In this document: one piece after another, positions 47,596-56,379 of the stretch | Position numbering within the stretch: position 1 is the stretch's first letter | Layout of the letters: every line of letters starts with the position of its first letter | Origin: Legionella moravica DSM 19234 | Lineage (GTDB): Bacteria > Pseudomonadota > Gammaproteobacteria > Legionellales > Legionellaceae | Reading direction: 5' to 3' | DNA length: 64,000 nucleotides | Assembly: GCF_000423305.1 (NCBI RefSeq) | Contig: NZ_KE384000.1 | Coordinates: forward strand, 1 to 64,000 | Position numbers and translations under genes: made by a program | The notes under the pieces: model-generated | Seen by the model: only the letters and a program-made list of their open reading frames with translations | What the model was told of the DNA's origin: nothing | Database searches by the model: none

Positions 47596-49905
47596 ATGAT
47601 CAATAGAACAATTATAAATCCGCGTAAATTTCGTGTATATACTAAACGCTACTTCAAATTTGACTTTGTTGCTGCCATCGTTGTATTTCTCGTGGCTATT
47701 CCCTTATGCCTCGGTATCGCACTCGCATCCGGCGCCCCACTATTTTCTGGAATTTTAAGTGGGATTATCGGCGGTATAGTCGTTGGCTGTATCAGTGGCT
47801 CACATATAAGTGTCAGTGGACCTGCTGCTGGTATGGCGGCCGTTGTAGTCACTGCAATAGCTCAAATTGGTGATTTTAATTCCTTTTTACTCGCACTGCT
47901 ACTAGCAGGTGTGTTGCAAGTCATCATCGGCAGTTTTAAAGCGGGTTTTGTAGCCGATTACGTCCCTACAAATGTTGTGCAGGGCTTGCTTTGTGCGGTG
48001 GGAATTTTATTAATAATCAAACAATTACCCTTGGCATTTACCCTTTCCTCCGATTTTGATGAACTGAAAACTCACCTATTGGAAACTGCAGACGTTATTA
48101 CCCTCAGCCCTCTTCTGGCTTTATCGAATCATATTAATACTGGGGCTATGCTGATTACTGCAATATCAATGTCCATTTTAATTTACTTCGAATACACAAA
48201 AATAAAACTCTTAAAAGAAATTCCAGCCCCGATCGTCGTGGTAGTTGCGGGAGTTTTTCTTAACGATCTGTTTCAATGGCTCGATTCTCCCCTGGTACAA
48301 AACTCACCGCAGTTGGTGAACATTCCAGAAACAACCGGGCTGTATGAATTTTTTAGCCAGCTTCAATACCCACAATGGTCTTCCTGGACAGAACCCAAAG
48401 TGTATCTGTATGCATTAATCATAGGAATAGTCGCATCATTGGAATCTCTGCTGAATTTAAAAGCAGGAGAACGTATCGATAAAAGAAGATTGCATGCCTC
48501 TACCAATCGTGAATTAATTGCGCAAGGAGTGGGTAACATGTCTGCGGGCCTTATTGGAGGCATCCCGATTACTTCGGTAATTGTAAGGACATCTATCAAT
48601 ATTCAGGCCGGTTCCAAAACAAAAATGTCAACAATTTTACACGGTCTCTTTATCTTGTTTGCCGTAATGATGGTACCAGGAGCATTAAACAAAATTCCGC
48701 TGTCATCTCTTGCCGCAATCCTGATTTATACTGGATACAAACTGAATAAACCCTCCATTTACCGTAATATATACTTCCAGGGAAGCGATCGCTTTATCCC
48801 TTTTATAGTAACAGTAATCAGCATTATTGCCTTTAATTTGCTGGCAGGAATCCTGATCGGTTTATCCATCTCTCTATTTTATATCTTAAAATCAAACAGC
48901 CAGACACGGATAGACATTATCAAAGAAATATACCCGAATGGCATAACCAGCCGGATTATTCTACCTCAACAAATGACTTTTCTTAACAAGGCAGCTCTGG
49001 TAGCTGAACTAAATTCCATACCCAAACACGCTCAATTGATTATCGATGCCCGATATACCCAATACATAGATAAAGAAATTCTGGAATTCTTAAAAGAATA
49101 CAAAGAAGATATGGCACCCAGTAAACATATCGCATTAAACATGACCGGTTTTAAAGATCATTATAAAATTCATAACTACATTGATTTTATTAATGTCACT
49201 ACTTACGACGTTCAATCCAATCTGTCACCTGCTGAGGTGCTTAATATATTGCATGAGGGCAACCAACGCTTCCTGCATGACACACGCATACATAGGTCGA
49301 ATCGAATCGACATAAAACATACAGCCAAAATGCAGCACCCAATCGCGGTTGTCCTGGGCTGTATTGATTCTCGAGTTCCTGTGGAAACTATTTTTGATAT
49401 GAGTTTCGGGGATATATTTTGTGTCCGAATTGCAGGAAATGTCATCAATGATGACGTTCTTGCCAGTATCGAATACGCCTGTAATGTAGTTGGTGCTAAA
49501 TTAATCGTCGTCCTTGGACACACCCGATGCGGCGCAATCCAATCCGCATGCGATAACATCGAAAAAGGACACATTACCCAGTTGCTTTCAAAAATAAAGC
49601 CAGCAATTCAGGCTGAAACTAAAACAACTGAGAATCGCACTGGCCAGAATACCTCTTTTGTTACTCGAGTAACTGAGCTGAATATTGCCAACACACTGCA
49701 CAATATATACTCACAAAGCGATATTTTAAAGACGATGATAAGCAACGACGAGGTTGGTATCGTTGGCGCCGTATACGATGTCAACAGTGGTAAAGTCAAT
49801 TATAAAAACTTTGCGTCTGAACTGGTTAAACTGGAAGGTATGGAAGAAAAAATATTAGTTGAGAAATGCGAAAGTGTTCTTCAACAAGCTAAACTGAGTG
49901 CATAG
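47596..49905 (+). CDS. SulP anion transporter fused to beta-carbonic anhydrase
   Basis: A 769-residue two-part protein. Residues 1 to about 430 form a SulP-type permease (FDFVAAIVVFLVAIPLCLGIALASGAPLFSGI, ISVSGPAAGMAAVV, ASLESLLNLKAGERIDKRR). A short STAS-like segment (about 460-530) links it to a C-terminal beta-carbonic anhydrase with all zinc and catalytic residues: Cys589, Asp591, Arg593 (GCIDSRVP), His642 and Cys645 (LGHTRCGA). Such fusions are thought to channel bicarbonate or help its transport; substrate choice is not proven. The ATG at 47596 has AGGAA upstream. It stands alone between repeat regions. Confidence 0.93.
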   Translation: MINRTIINPRKFRVYTKRYFKFDFVAAIVVFLVAIPLCLGIALASGAPLFSGILSGIIGGIVVGCISGSHISVSGPAAGMAAVVVTAIAQIGDFNSFLLALLLAGVLQVIIGSFKAGFVADYVPTNVVQGLLCAVGILLIIKQLPLAFTLSSDFDELKTHLLETADVITLSPLLALSNHINTGAMLITAISMSILIYFEYTKIKLLKEIPAPIVVVVAGVFLNDLFQWLDSPLVQNSPQLVNIPETTGLYEFFSQLQYPQWSSWTEPKVYLYALIIGIVASLESLLNLKAGERIDKRRLHASTNRELIAQGVGNMSAGLIGGIPITSVIVRTSINIQAGSKTKMSTILHGLFILFAVMMVPGALNKIPLSSLAAILIYTGYKLNKPSIYRNIYFQGSDRFIPFIVTVISIIAFNLLAGILIGLSISLFYILKSNSQTRIDIIKEIYPNGITSRIILPQQMTFLNKAALVAELNSIPKHAQLIIDARYTQYIDKEILEFLKEYKEDMAPSKHIALNMTGFKDHYKIHNYIDFINVTTYDVQSNLSPAEVLNILHEGNQRFLHDTRIHRSNRIDIKHTAKMQHPIAVVLGCIDSRVPVETIFDMSFGDIFCVRIAGNVINDDVLASIEYACNVVGAKLIVVLGHTRCGAIQSACDNIEKGHITQLLSKIKPAIQAETKTTENRTGQNTSFVTRVTELNIANTLHNIYSQSDILKTMISNDEVGIVGAVYDVNSGKVNYKNFASELVKLEGMEEKILVEKCESVLQQAKLSA

Positions 49906-49923
49906 TCTGAGAAAACAGCATTC

Positions 49924-49984
49924 TTTAATCTGAATTCAGCAAACGGACATTCCTCATGCCTTGAACTGCTGAATTCAGATTAAA
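49924..49984. terminator. Perfect 18-bp stem-loop after the SulP fusion gene
   Basis: TTTAATCTGAATTCAGCA at 49924-49941 pairs exactly with 49967-49984, enclosing a 25-base loop, 19 bases after the stop codon. On the plus strand it is followed by AACAGCC, so there is no T tract; it may be a stabilising structure instead of a classic terminator. No gene between 49906 and 50219. Confidence 0.6.
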
Positions 49985-50219
49985 ACAGCCTCGGCAATAA
50001 CAAACTAAATTCTCGTTGCTTTTAACACCTAGTTACCCAGGTTCTGTGAACAAAATGTCTAACGCATCCAAATAAACACTCCGGCCAAATGCAAAATTCC
50101 AAAGTGGAAATTCAATGGACATAAAGACTTAACAAATATCCTTGTCATGATACAATTTAAAACTCAGTGCGTCTTTTCTAAACCAATTCAAGACTTAAGC
50201 AAAGTATATCCGTATAGAA

Positions 50220-50634
50220 GTGCATTTGTTAGAACGAATGACTGCATTTGACCCGCATGTACTTGCAGAACTCATAAGCCAACGTCCTGATGATGACCTG
50301 AGTGCCTGGACTCGTGCCATGAGTCAGAATGGATTAACCGACAAAGGGCGTGTTGCCGCATACCTTAAATTATTTTCTTTACTCGATAGCGTACAGCAAA
50401 ATATGTTAATCAACTCCCTGAAACCACCGTATTCACACCAAACCAATTCACAAGCCTCCTCCTCTGTGCCATCATCAAATGATGACTTCTGTAATTCCAT
50501 TCCCAAAAGACTTTGACGCAAGCAGCTCATTAACCGATTCACGACAAAGTTTCTTTTCTCAACCAATACAACTCGAAGAAAGAATTCAAATCGTCATGGA
50601 TGATAATACTCAGTACATCAGGAATAACCCATAG
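50220..50634 (+). pseudogene. Small Legionella-type gene with an apparent frameshift
   Basis: The first frame starts with GTG at 50220 (ATG at 50238 is an alternative) and gives 98 residues (MTAFDPHVLAELISQR, LSAWTRAMSQNGLTDKGR, then a Ser-rich stretch SSSVPSSNDDF) before a stop. A second frame, 50479-50634, overlaps it and reads MTSVIPFPKDFDASSSLTDS and then QLEERIQIVMDDNTQYIRN, which looks like the natural continuation. Joining the frames near 50485-50500 would give a protein of about 135 residues. A one-base change, a sequencing error or two overlapping genes would all explain it. Function unknown. Confidence 0.5.
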
Positions 50635-50980
50635 ATTTATCTCCTGGCCTGTTTGCTTACAACTGTCGCTTGATCACTTCTTTACCCACACCCAGCGGCT
50701 TTGATCGTGGAACCAGGATGTCAGTGCTATAACACTGGCTCCCGCGGGAATTCGTTTGAGATGTGTGTACAAGCCTCATTTCGAATTTCCGCGGAATTTA
50801 TCTAGTGCAGTTGTAGCCTGTTTGCTTGCAAACAGGATTGCTCAAAAATCTCTCAATAAATCATAATATCAACTGGGCTCCGCGAACGAAGTGAAGCAAT
50901 CCAGCCTAGCATTCTCACAAAATTTCGATCTGGATTGCATGCTATCGCTCGCAATAACGTTTTTTATGCAAAAAATGAAT
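50635..50980. repeat. Dispersed palindrome cluster (third of three)
   Basis: No gene. This contains CTCCCGCGGGAATTCG (about 50738-50753), TTCCGCGGAATT (50800), the palindrome CCTGTTTGCTTGCAAACAGG (50817-50836) and a GAAGCAATCCAG / CTGGATTGC inverted pair (50891-50904 and 50931-50941). Types match the clusters at 28.0 and 38.2 kb. Confidence 0.75.
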
Positions 50981-51096
50981 TGTGTTCACAGAACCTGGCC
51001 ACTGATCGCACCATTTTTTTAATTGCATCCTGGATATTAATGTTTGCTCAAACTATTATTTAGGTAAGTTATTTATTTAACAAAAGGAATTGGACA

Positions 51097-51555
51097 ATGT
51101 TATCCAAGTTTGCCCTTCATTGTGCACTGCTGTTCACCCTGATTTCGTCCATATCCAGTTACAGCTCAAACAATCATTTAAGTGACACAGCCGTAACACA
51201 GTGGACAGAGCACGTCTTAATGGAGTCATTAACTGCAAGCTATCAAGACACACAAGCCGATATTGAACAGGTTCAAAAGTACTACTCTCATGCAGCATGG
51301 GAACCCATGAACTTGTTTTTTGATAAAGAACTGCAGGCAATTAAGACGCATAAATTGACTGTACATCCCAAACCGATTAACAAACCCACTGTAACTCAGG
51401 AAAATAATTGCCAATTCAAGTCATGCTGGAGAGTGAATCAATCCTATAACCTTCCTGAACTCCATTTAAACATTGATTTTTCATTATTGATTATTCGTTC
51501 CAATACAACACAATATTTAATACAAAGTCTCAACATGAAAGTCGAACACTATTGA
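51097..51555 (+). CDS. Small secreted DotI/IcmL-like protein
   Basis: A 152-residue protein with a signal peptide (hydrophobic FALHCALLFTLISSISS). The mature part follows the order of the DotI/IcmL periplasmic domain: TAVTQWTEHVLMESLTASYQ, a YYSHAAWEPMNLFFDKELQ block in the place of YFxxxGWxxFxxAL, AIKTHKLTVHPKPINKPTV, and a strand pair ending LPELHLNIDFSLLIIRSN and YLIQSLNMKV. Two cysteines (NCQFKSCW) are close together. Similarity is remote and judged by eye. AAAGGAATT precedes the ATG. It converges on the LysR gene. Confidence 0.65.
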   Translation: MLSKFALHCALLFTLISSISSYSSNNHLSDTAVTQWTEHVLMESLTASYQDTQADIEQVQKYYSHAAWEPMNLFFDKELQAIKTHKLTVHPKPINKPTVTQENNCQFKSCWRVNQSYNLPELHLNIDFSLLIIRSNTTQYLIQSLNMKVEHY

Positions 51556-51593
51556 TTTCGTCTTCTAAATGCGAGAAATAACACCCGTTATTG

Positions 51594-52475
51594 TTACAAC
51601 TCTTCAGGCAAACCCTGACTCATAAAATCAACCCAGGTTCTCACTTTAGGTTGCATATAACGTCCAGGATGATAATAGAGAAATACGGGAATCTTTGGCA
51701 TTCGAAAATTGATCAAAACCTCTTCCAGTTTCCCACACGCTAAAGAATCCGCAACCTGGTAATGATGTAAGGCAACAATTCCCAAACCATTAATCGCACA
51801 ATCCAGCATGGCCTGAGCATCATTCAGATATAAAACTGGCATAAGATACACCGTTTCACCAGAAGGAAAAGTCCAGGCATCATTAGGCGTTCTCATGGTA
51901 TGAGTGATGTAATCATGATTTAATAAATCCGAGGGTGTGCAAGGATGATTTTTTAAGCTCAGGTAGGCTGGGGAGGCACAAAAGACATAACGGGTAGAGG
52001 TAATTTTCTTTTGAACTGAATTAGAAGCAACCTGCGCTGACATACCAAATACCACATCCAAATCCTCTTCCAAAAGATTGGGAATGTGTTCCGCAATTTG
52101 TATATCAATAGTAACCTGAGGGTAACGATTCCTGTATTCCTTCAGTCGGGGAAGAATGTACTGATCAGCAAAATACCGTGAGCTTTTCACTCTTAATAAA
52201 CCGGTAGGCTCTTGTTTTGCATCAGCAACCACCCCATTGGCTTTATCCACAGCAAGCAGGACCCTTTGGGCTTCACGGTAATACGTTTCGCCAATCTCGG
52301 TAAGCGATACCTGTCGTGTTGTACGATGCAGAAGCATTACTCCGAGGCTGGATTCCAATAAACTGATTTGTTTACTGACTGCCGCAGCAGAAACATTCAA
52401 AACCTTAGCTGCCGCACTAAAATTGGCACATTGTGCGACTTTGCAAAAAGTATGAATTAAGCCCAGGGTATTCAT
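51594..52475 (-). CDS. LysR-family transcriptional regulator
   Basis: A 293-residue regulator. The N-terminal winged helix-turn-helix reads CANFSAAAKVLNVSAAAVSKQISLLESSLGVMLLHRTTR (about residues 17-56), with the family linker helix after it. The effector-binding domain from about residue 90 is of the CrgA/DmlR-like type (FADQYILPRLKEYRNRYPQV, GLGIVALHHYQV). The inducer is unknown. It is divergent from proS with 87 bases between, so it may regulate itself; control of proS, an essential gene, is unlikely. Confidence 0.92.
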   Translation of the reverse strand: MNTLGLIHTFCKVAQCANFSAAAKVLNVSAAAVSKQISLLESSLGVMLLHRTTRQVSLTEIGETYYREAQRVLLAVDKANGVVADAKQEPTGLLRVKSSRYFADQYILPRLKEYRNRYPQVTIDIQIAEHIPNLLEEDLDVVFGMSAQVASNSVQKKITSTRYVFCASPAYLSLKNHPCTPSDLLNHDYITHTMRTPNDAWTFPSGETVYLMPVLYLNDAQAMLDCAINGLGIVALHHYQVADSLACGKLEEVLINFRMPKIPVFLYYHPGRYMQPKVRTWVDFMSQGLPEEL

Positions 52476-52562
52476 CAGTATTCCTAATAGATATCGCCAA
52501 TTATCTCATGATAAGTATATAATAACCCACCAAATAGAATTTAGACTACTCCAGGAGCTGAA

Positions 52563-54269
52563 ATGCGTGCATCCCAATGGTTTTTAGCGACCCAAAAAGA
52601 AACGCCAAGTGATGCTGAAATCACATCCCATCAACTAATGCTCAGAGCAGGTATGATTCGTAAGCTAGGCTCCGGCCTTTATACCTGGATGCCATTAGGT
52701 CTTAAAGTACTGCGTAAAATTGAAAATATTGTTCGCGAAGAAATGAACAAAACTCATGCCATGGAAGTCTTGATGCCAGCGGTACAACCCGCAGAGTTAT
52801 GGCAAGAAACAGGCCGATGGGAGACTTTTGGCGGTCAATTACTGACCATGCGCGACAGCAATGAACGGGAGTATTGCTTTGGCCCAACGCATGAAGAAGT
52901 AATCACCGATATTATGCGCAACGAACTTCGCTCCTACAAACAACTTCCCGCTAATTTTTATCAAATTCAGACTAAATTCCGTGATGAAATCAGACCACGA
53001 TTCGGCGTTATGCGTGCTCGAGAGTTCATTATGAAGGACGCCTACTCTTTTCATTTGAGTATGGAAAGTTTGCAGGCTACCTATGAAGACATGTATCAGG
53101 CCTACAGCCGGATATTTAATCGTATGGGCTTAAAATTCCGCGCTGTAGAAGCAGATACTGGAGCTATTGGTGGCTCCGCATCCCACGAATTTCAGGTACT
53201 GGCCGATTCAGGTGAAGATTTGATTTTTTATAGTGATGGCAGTGATTATGCGGCAAACATTGAACAAGCCACCAGTTTAAGACCTGCTAAAGCAAACGAT
53301 ATTACAAGCAAATCCATGGAACTGGTCGATACGCCAAATCAAAAAACCATAGCGGAAGTAGCGCAATTTTTAAAAGTCGATGCTAAAGAAACAATCAAAA
53401 CATTAATTGTCCAAGGTACAGATCATCCTATGGTCGCTTTGGTTTTAAGAGGTGACGACGAACTCAATGAAGTGAAGGCAATAAAACACCCGATGGTGCA
53501 CTCGCCTTTGATTTTCATCGATGAAGAGACAATTAAGAAATCACTTAACACTCCAGTTGGCTCCCTGGGACCAGTGAACCTGAGTATACCTGTGATTGTC
53601 GATCACCATGCCTTGGCCATGAGCTCATTCGTCTGTGGTGCCAATCAGACAGACAAACATTACATCCATGCAGCCTGGGATAGAGATGCCACTTGCACTG
53701 AAGCCTTTGATTTACGCAATGTCAAAGAAGGCGATGCAAGTCCGGATGGAAAAGGCACGCTTCACTCATGCCGTGGTATAGAGGTTGGGCATGTATTCCA
53801 GTTAGGCGACAAATACGCCAAAGCCATGAATGCAGCAGTACTTAATGAACAAGGACAATTACAGACCATGCTGATGGGATGTTATGGATTAGGGATTAGT
53901 CGTGTGGTTGCAGCGGCTATAGAACAGCACCATGATGAACATGGCATTATCTGGCCCCAGGCCATTGCCCCATTCCAACTGGTCATCATCCCGATAAATG
54001 GGCAAAGATCCCAGAAGGTGTCTGAATATGCGGAGTATTTATACCAACAGTGTTCTAATTCAGGTTTGGACGTCTTATTGGATGATCGTAATGAAAGACC
54101 CGGGGTTCTCTTTGCCGACAACGATTTAATTGGCATACCGCATCGTCTGGTGGTTAGCGATCGGAACCTGGATCAGGATTGTGTTGAATACAAGGCACGG
54201 TCAGCTCACGAATCACAGCAGATAAACAAGGATAATGTCATTGATTTCATCCTCAGTTTGTTCGATTAA
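52563..54269 (+). CDS. proS: Prolyl-tRNA synthetase
   Basis: A 568-residue class II synthetase of the bacterial type, with the editing insertion. It charges tRNA-Pro. Motif 1 is in [20 protein letters not shown], motif 2 in [26 protein letters not shown], and motif 3 in [14 protein letters not shown]. The INS editing domain spans about residues 225-400 ([16 protein letters not shown]). The C-terminal anticodon-binding domain has [24 protein letters not shown]. Length is normal. AGGAG lies seven bases before the ATG. It converges on the DUF1566 gene, with one shared hairpin between. Confidence 0.97.
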   Translation: MRASQWFLATQKETPSDAEITSHQLMLRAGMIRKLGSGLYTWMPLGLKVLRKIENIVREEMNKTHAMEVLMPAVQPAELWQETGRWETFGGQLLTMRDSNEREYCFGPTHEEVITDIMRNELRSYKQLPANFYQIQTKFRDEIRPRFGVMRAREFIMKDAYSFHLSMESLQATYEDMYQAYSRIFNRMGLKFRAVEADTGAIGGSASHEFQVLADSGEDLIFYSDGSDYAANIEQATSLRPAKANDITSKSMELVDTPNQKTIAEVAQFLKVDAKETIKTLIVQGTDHPMVALVLRGDDELNEVKAIKHPMVHSPLIFIDEETIKKSLNTPVGSLGPVNLSIPVIVDHHALAMSSFVCGANQTDKHYIHAAWDRDATCTEAFDLRNVKEGDASPDGKGTLHSCRGIEVGHVFQLGDKYAKAMNAAVLNEQGQLQTMLMGCYGLGISRVVAAAIEQHHDEHGIIWPQAIAPFQLVIIPINGQRSQKVSEYAEYLYQQCSNSGLDVLLDDRNERPGVLFADNDLIGIPHRLVVSDRNLDQDCVEYKARSAHESQQINKDNVIDFILSLFD

Positions 54270-54296
54270 AGGATAAAAGGAAAAGTCCTGTCAATT

Positions 54297-54325
54297 ATAT
54301 TGAGGCAGCCAAGCTGCCTCAATAT
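54297..54325. terminator. Bidirectional hairpin between proS and the DUF1566 gene
   Basis: A 13-bp perfect stem (ATATTGAGGCAGC with GCTGCCTCAATAT) and three-base loop. The core GAGGCAGC is the same as in the two hairpins around DUF1566 copy 1. Placed 28 bases after proS and 16 bases after the minus-strand stop, it can serve both genes. Confidence 0.75.
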
Positions 54326-54340
54326 ACTGTAAACACCAGA

Positions 54341-56125
54341 TTAAGGGACAAAAACCCGAATACATCGTACGCTACTACTAATGGTCTTACTGTTGAAAAA
54401 CTGGTCTCCAAAGCCAAAGTACTGCGCCCAGGCGCTGAATTGAGCATTAAGAACATACTCGGATGAACTCCAATAAATAGAAGTCACAAAACCACCTAAA
54501 TTTTTCAAAGACAGTGTTGCGTATAAGTTGGGTCTAAAATTCCCACAGCCAGCATTGGTATTAATACCCACATAGCGACCCAACTCGCAAATCGCTGGCA
54601 AGTACCAATCTGTAAATCCTTGATCACTCTTATTGAGACAGATTTGCGCTGCTGGATATTGACCTACGGGAGTTGCAAGAGCATTGGAATCGGTTAATCC
54701 ATCCAGAAGACTGTTTGCCAGGGTGTCATTGAATAATGTCGCCCACGCATATGGAAATGGCTCATCGAGTAATGCTGCCACTTTCCCGCCAATACTCCCC
54801 GTATTTGAAGTAGTATTATCTACTGTGAATAAATATCCTCCCTGATAAATACAACCATAGCCCAATATCAGTACATTAATGTCGATTGGTGTGGCATTAT
54901 CCGCGCTGACCGTCACTACAGTAGGCACAGGGGTTCTTCCAGGCGATGTATTGCAAGAAATGGCAGTGGCATCGGGACTTGCAGTAGCTCCGGGAGTAAT
55001 CGTGATGTCGCAGGTTGCATTCGAGGTCAGAGTGCCAGTACAGGCATTACTCGATATTGAAGATCCCGATGGAAAGGTGCTTGAACTCACCTGAAGATTC
55101 GTAGCAGTTATACTTCCTGTATTCCGAATTCGGATGATGCGTGGAGTGAGGGTTAATGCCGGATCAGATGTGGGTAAGGGACTGTTGATGGATAAGGTCA
55201 GATTTGAGGTTAATGGAGACAATGTGGTCTGATTAAAAGTCACCTCAATCGTGTGATCGGCTTGAACTGTGTTCAACTGGTAGGTGGTGCCGCCATTTTG
55301 AACTACGTTCCCATCAAGTAGCCATTGATCAACGCCAAAATAAGCATCGGGAGTTGCGGTAAACGCAATACTGGATCCGTAATTAACCAACTGAGGCACT
55401 GCGGGAGAAATGGCTCCGTTCGCCCCCGCCGAAGGTGTGATGGTGTATTTTACGGGAGTAAAAATTACCTCTACAGTATGATTGGCCTGAATATTAATGA
55501 GCTGATAACTGGTACCGCCATTTTGAACGGCATTACCATCCAGTAACCATTGATCGACTAAAAAATTGGCATCCGGGGTTGCAGTAAACGCTATATTTGA
55601 TCCGGAAAGAACCACTTGATCCACTACTGGATCAATGACTCCGTTAGCACCAGCCAAGGGAATCACGGTGTAATAAGCAGGCGGTGGTGGTGGCGGTGGT
55701 GGTGGAGATGGCGGTTGATTTGTCAGACGAATACGTAACTCATCAGTCTCACTCGGGCTGTAACACATCAAGTTATTACCTTGCTGGCATAAAATAGGTC
55801 CTCCAAGCACGTCACCTTGCAGAGTAGAACCATTGATGTTAAGGATTAATGTACAGGTTCCATTAGCAGGAAGCTGGCAGGGTTGGCTTTGCGATATTCC
55901 TGGAATCTGTTTCATCACCAGATTTTTAGAACTGGTCGATTGATTTTTCACCGTGTAGATAACCTGCGTATTGCTGCCTTTATATACTGTAAGATCGATT
56001 GGTGTTTGCGGGGCAAAAGTCCATAATGGCTTTGCAGCCTGAGCACTGGACAGGAAGATAAAAAAGAGAAAAAAGAAGAAACTACCGATCACCCTTGTAA
56101 ATAAAGTTCCTGGTGTTTCGTACAT
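54341..56125 (-). CDS. Secreted Lcl_C (DUF1566) protein with two InlB-type repeats, copy 2
   Basis: A 594-residue exported protein. The ATG at 56125 has AAGGA at good distance and leads into a strongly hydrophobic leader (cleavage near SSAQA); an earlier in-frame start is not supported. Order of parts: beta region (KPLWTFAPQTPIDLTVYKG), a polyproline linker of about 12 Pro, two InlB B-type repeats in tandem (VDQWLLDGNAVQNGGTSYQL and VDQWLLDGNVVQNGGTTYQL), a beta region with CTGTLTSNATCDITITPG, and a C-terminal Lcl_C domain (GFTDWYLPAICELGRYVG, YWSSSEY, VRCIRVF). Copies 1 and 3 have one InlB-type repeat. It lies 255 bases after copy 3, a tandem duplication, and is likely exposed at the cell surface. 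Confidence 0.85.
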   Translation of the reverse strand: MYETPGTLFTRVIGSFFFFLFFIFLSSAQAAKPLWTFAPQTPIDLTVYKGSNTQVIYTVKNQSTSSKNLVMKQIPGISQSQPCQLPANGTCTLILNINGSTLQGDVLGGPILCQQGNNLMCYSPSETDELRIRLTNQPPSPPPPPPPPPAYYTVIPLAGANGVIDPVVDQVVLSGSNIAFTATPDANFLVDQWLLDGNAVQNGGTSYQLINIQANHTVEVIFTPVKYTITPSAGANGAISPAVPQLVNYGSSIAFTATPDAYFGVDQWLLDGNVVQNGGTTYQLNTVQADHTIEVTFNQTTLSPLTSNLTLSINSPLPTSDPALTLTPRIIRIRNTGSITATNLQVSSSTFPSGSSISSNACTGTLTSNATCDITITPGATASPDATAISCNTSPGRTPVPTVVTVSADNATPIDINVLILGYGCIYQGGYLFTVDNTTSNTGSIGGKVAALLDEPFPYAWATLFNDTLANSLLDGLTDSNALATPVGQYPAAQICLNKSDQGFTDWYLPAICELGRYVGINTNAGCGNFRPNLYATLSLKNLGGFVTSIYWSSSEYVLNAQFSAWAQYFGFGDQFFNSKTISSSVRCIRVFVP

Positions 56126-56379
56126 GCTCACTGTCCTTATGCCTACGTAAAACATTCAATTAAACCCAAGGCTATCTTTTGTATACCCAAAAGACAACAG
56201 AGCTTTAACGCACAAAATACTATGCGCCACCGGTCATCCCTTCTCTTAATCATATTGCATTTTTTATCTATTAAAATCAATGAGAGATCTTTAATTCCTC
56301 ACCTCGCCAATAAAACCCAATCATTGCTGAAAATGACTTGGGTTAAAATAACCATTATTCACTTTCTTTTGTTTGCGTT
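56126..56379. other. Intergenic region between DUF1566 copies 3 and 2
   Basis: About 254 bases, AT-rich, with the promoter region of copy 2. A CCCAAGTC-like inverted pair around 56311-56345 (AACCCAATCATTG and TGACTTGGGTT) could end the copy 3 transcript. Confidence 0.4.

Larger units (their letters stand above)
50037..50998. repeat. 16-bp inverted repeat bracketing a broken gene and palindromes
   Basis: CCAGGTTCTGTGAACA at 50037-50052 and its exact complement at 50983-50998 bracket 962 bases. Inside are a frame-shifted small gene and a dispersed palindrome cluster. The core GGTTCTGTGAAC also occurs at 24848. No transposase is present. It could be a non-autonomous element or two unrelated copies of a short repeat. 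Confidence 0.6.
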
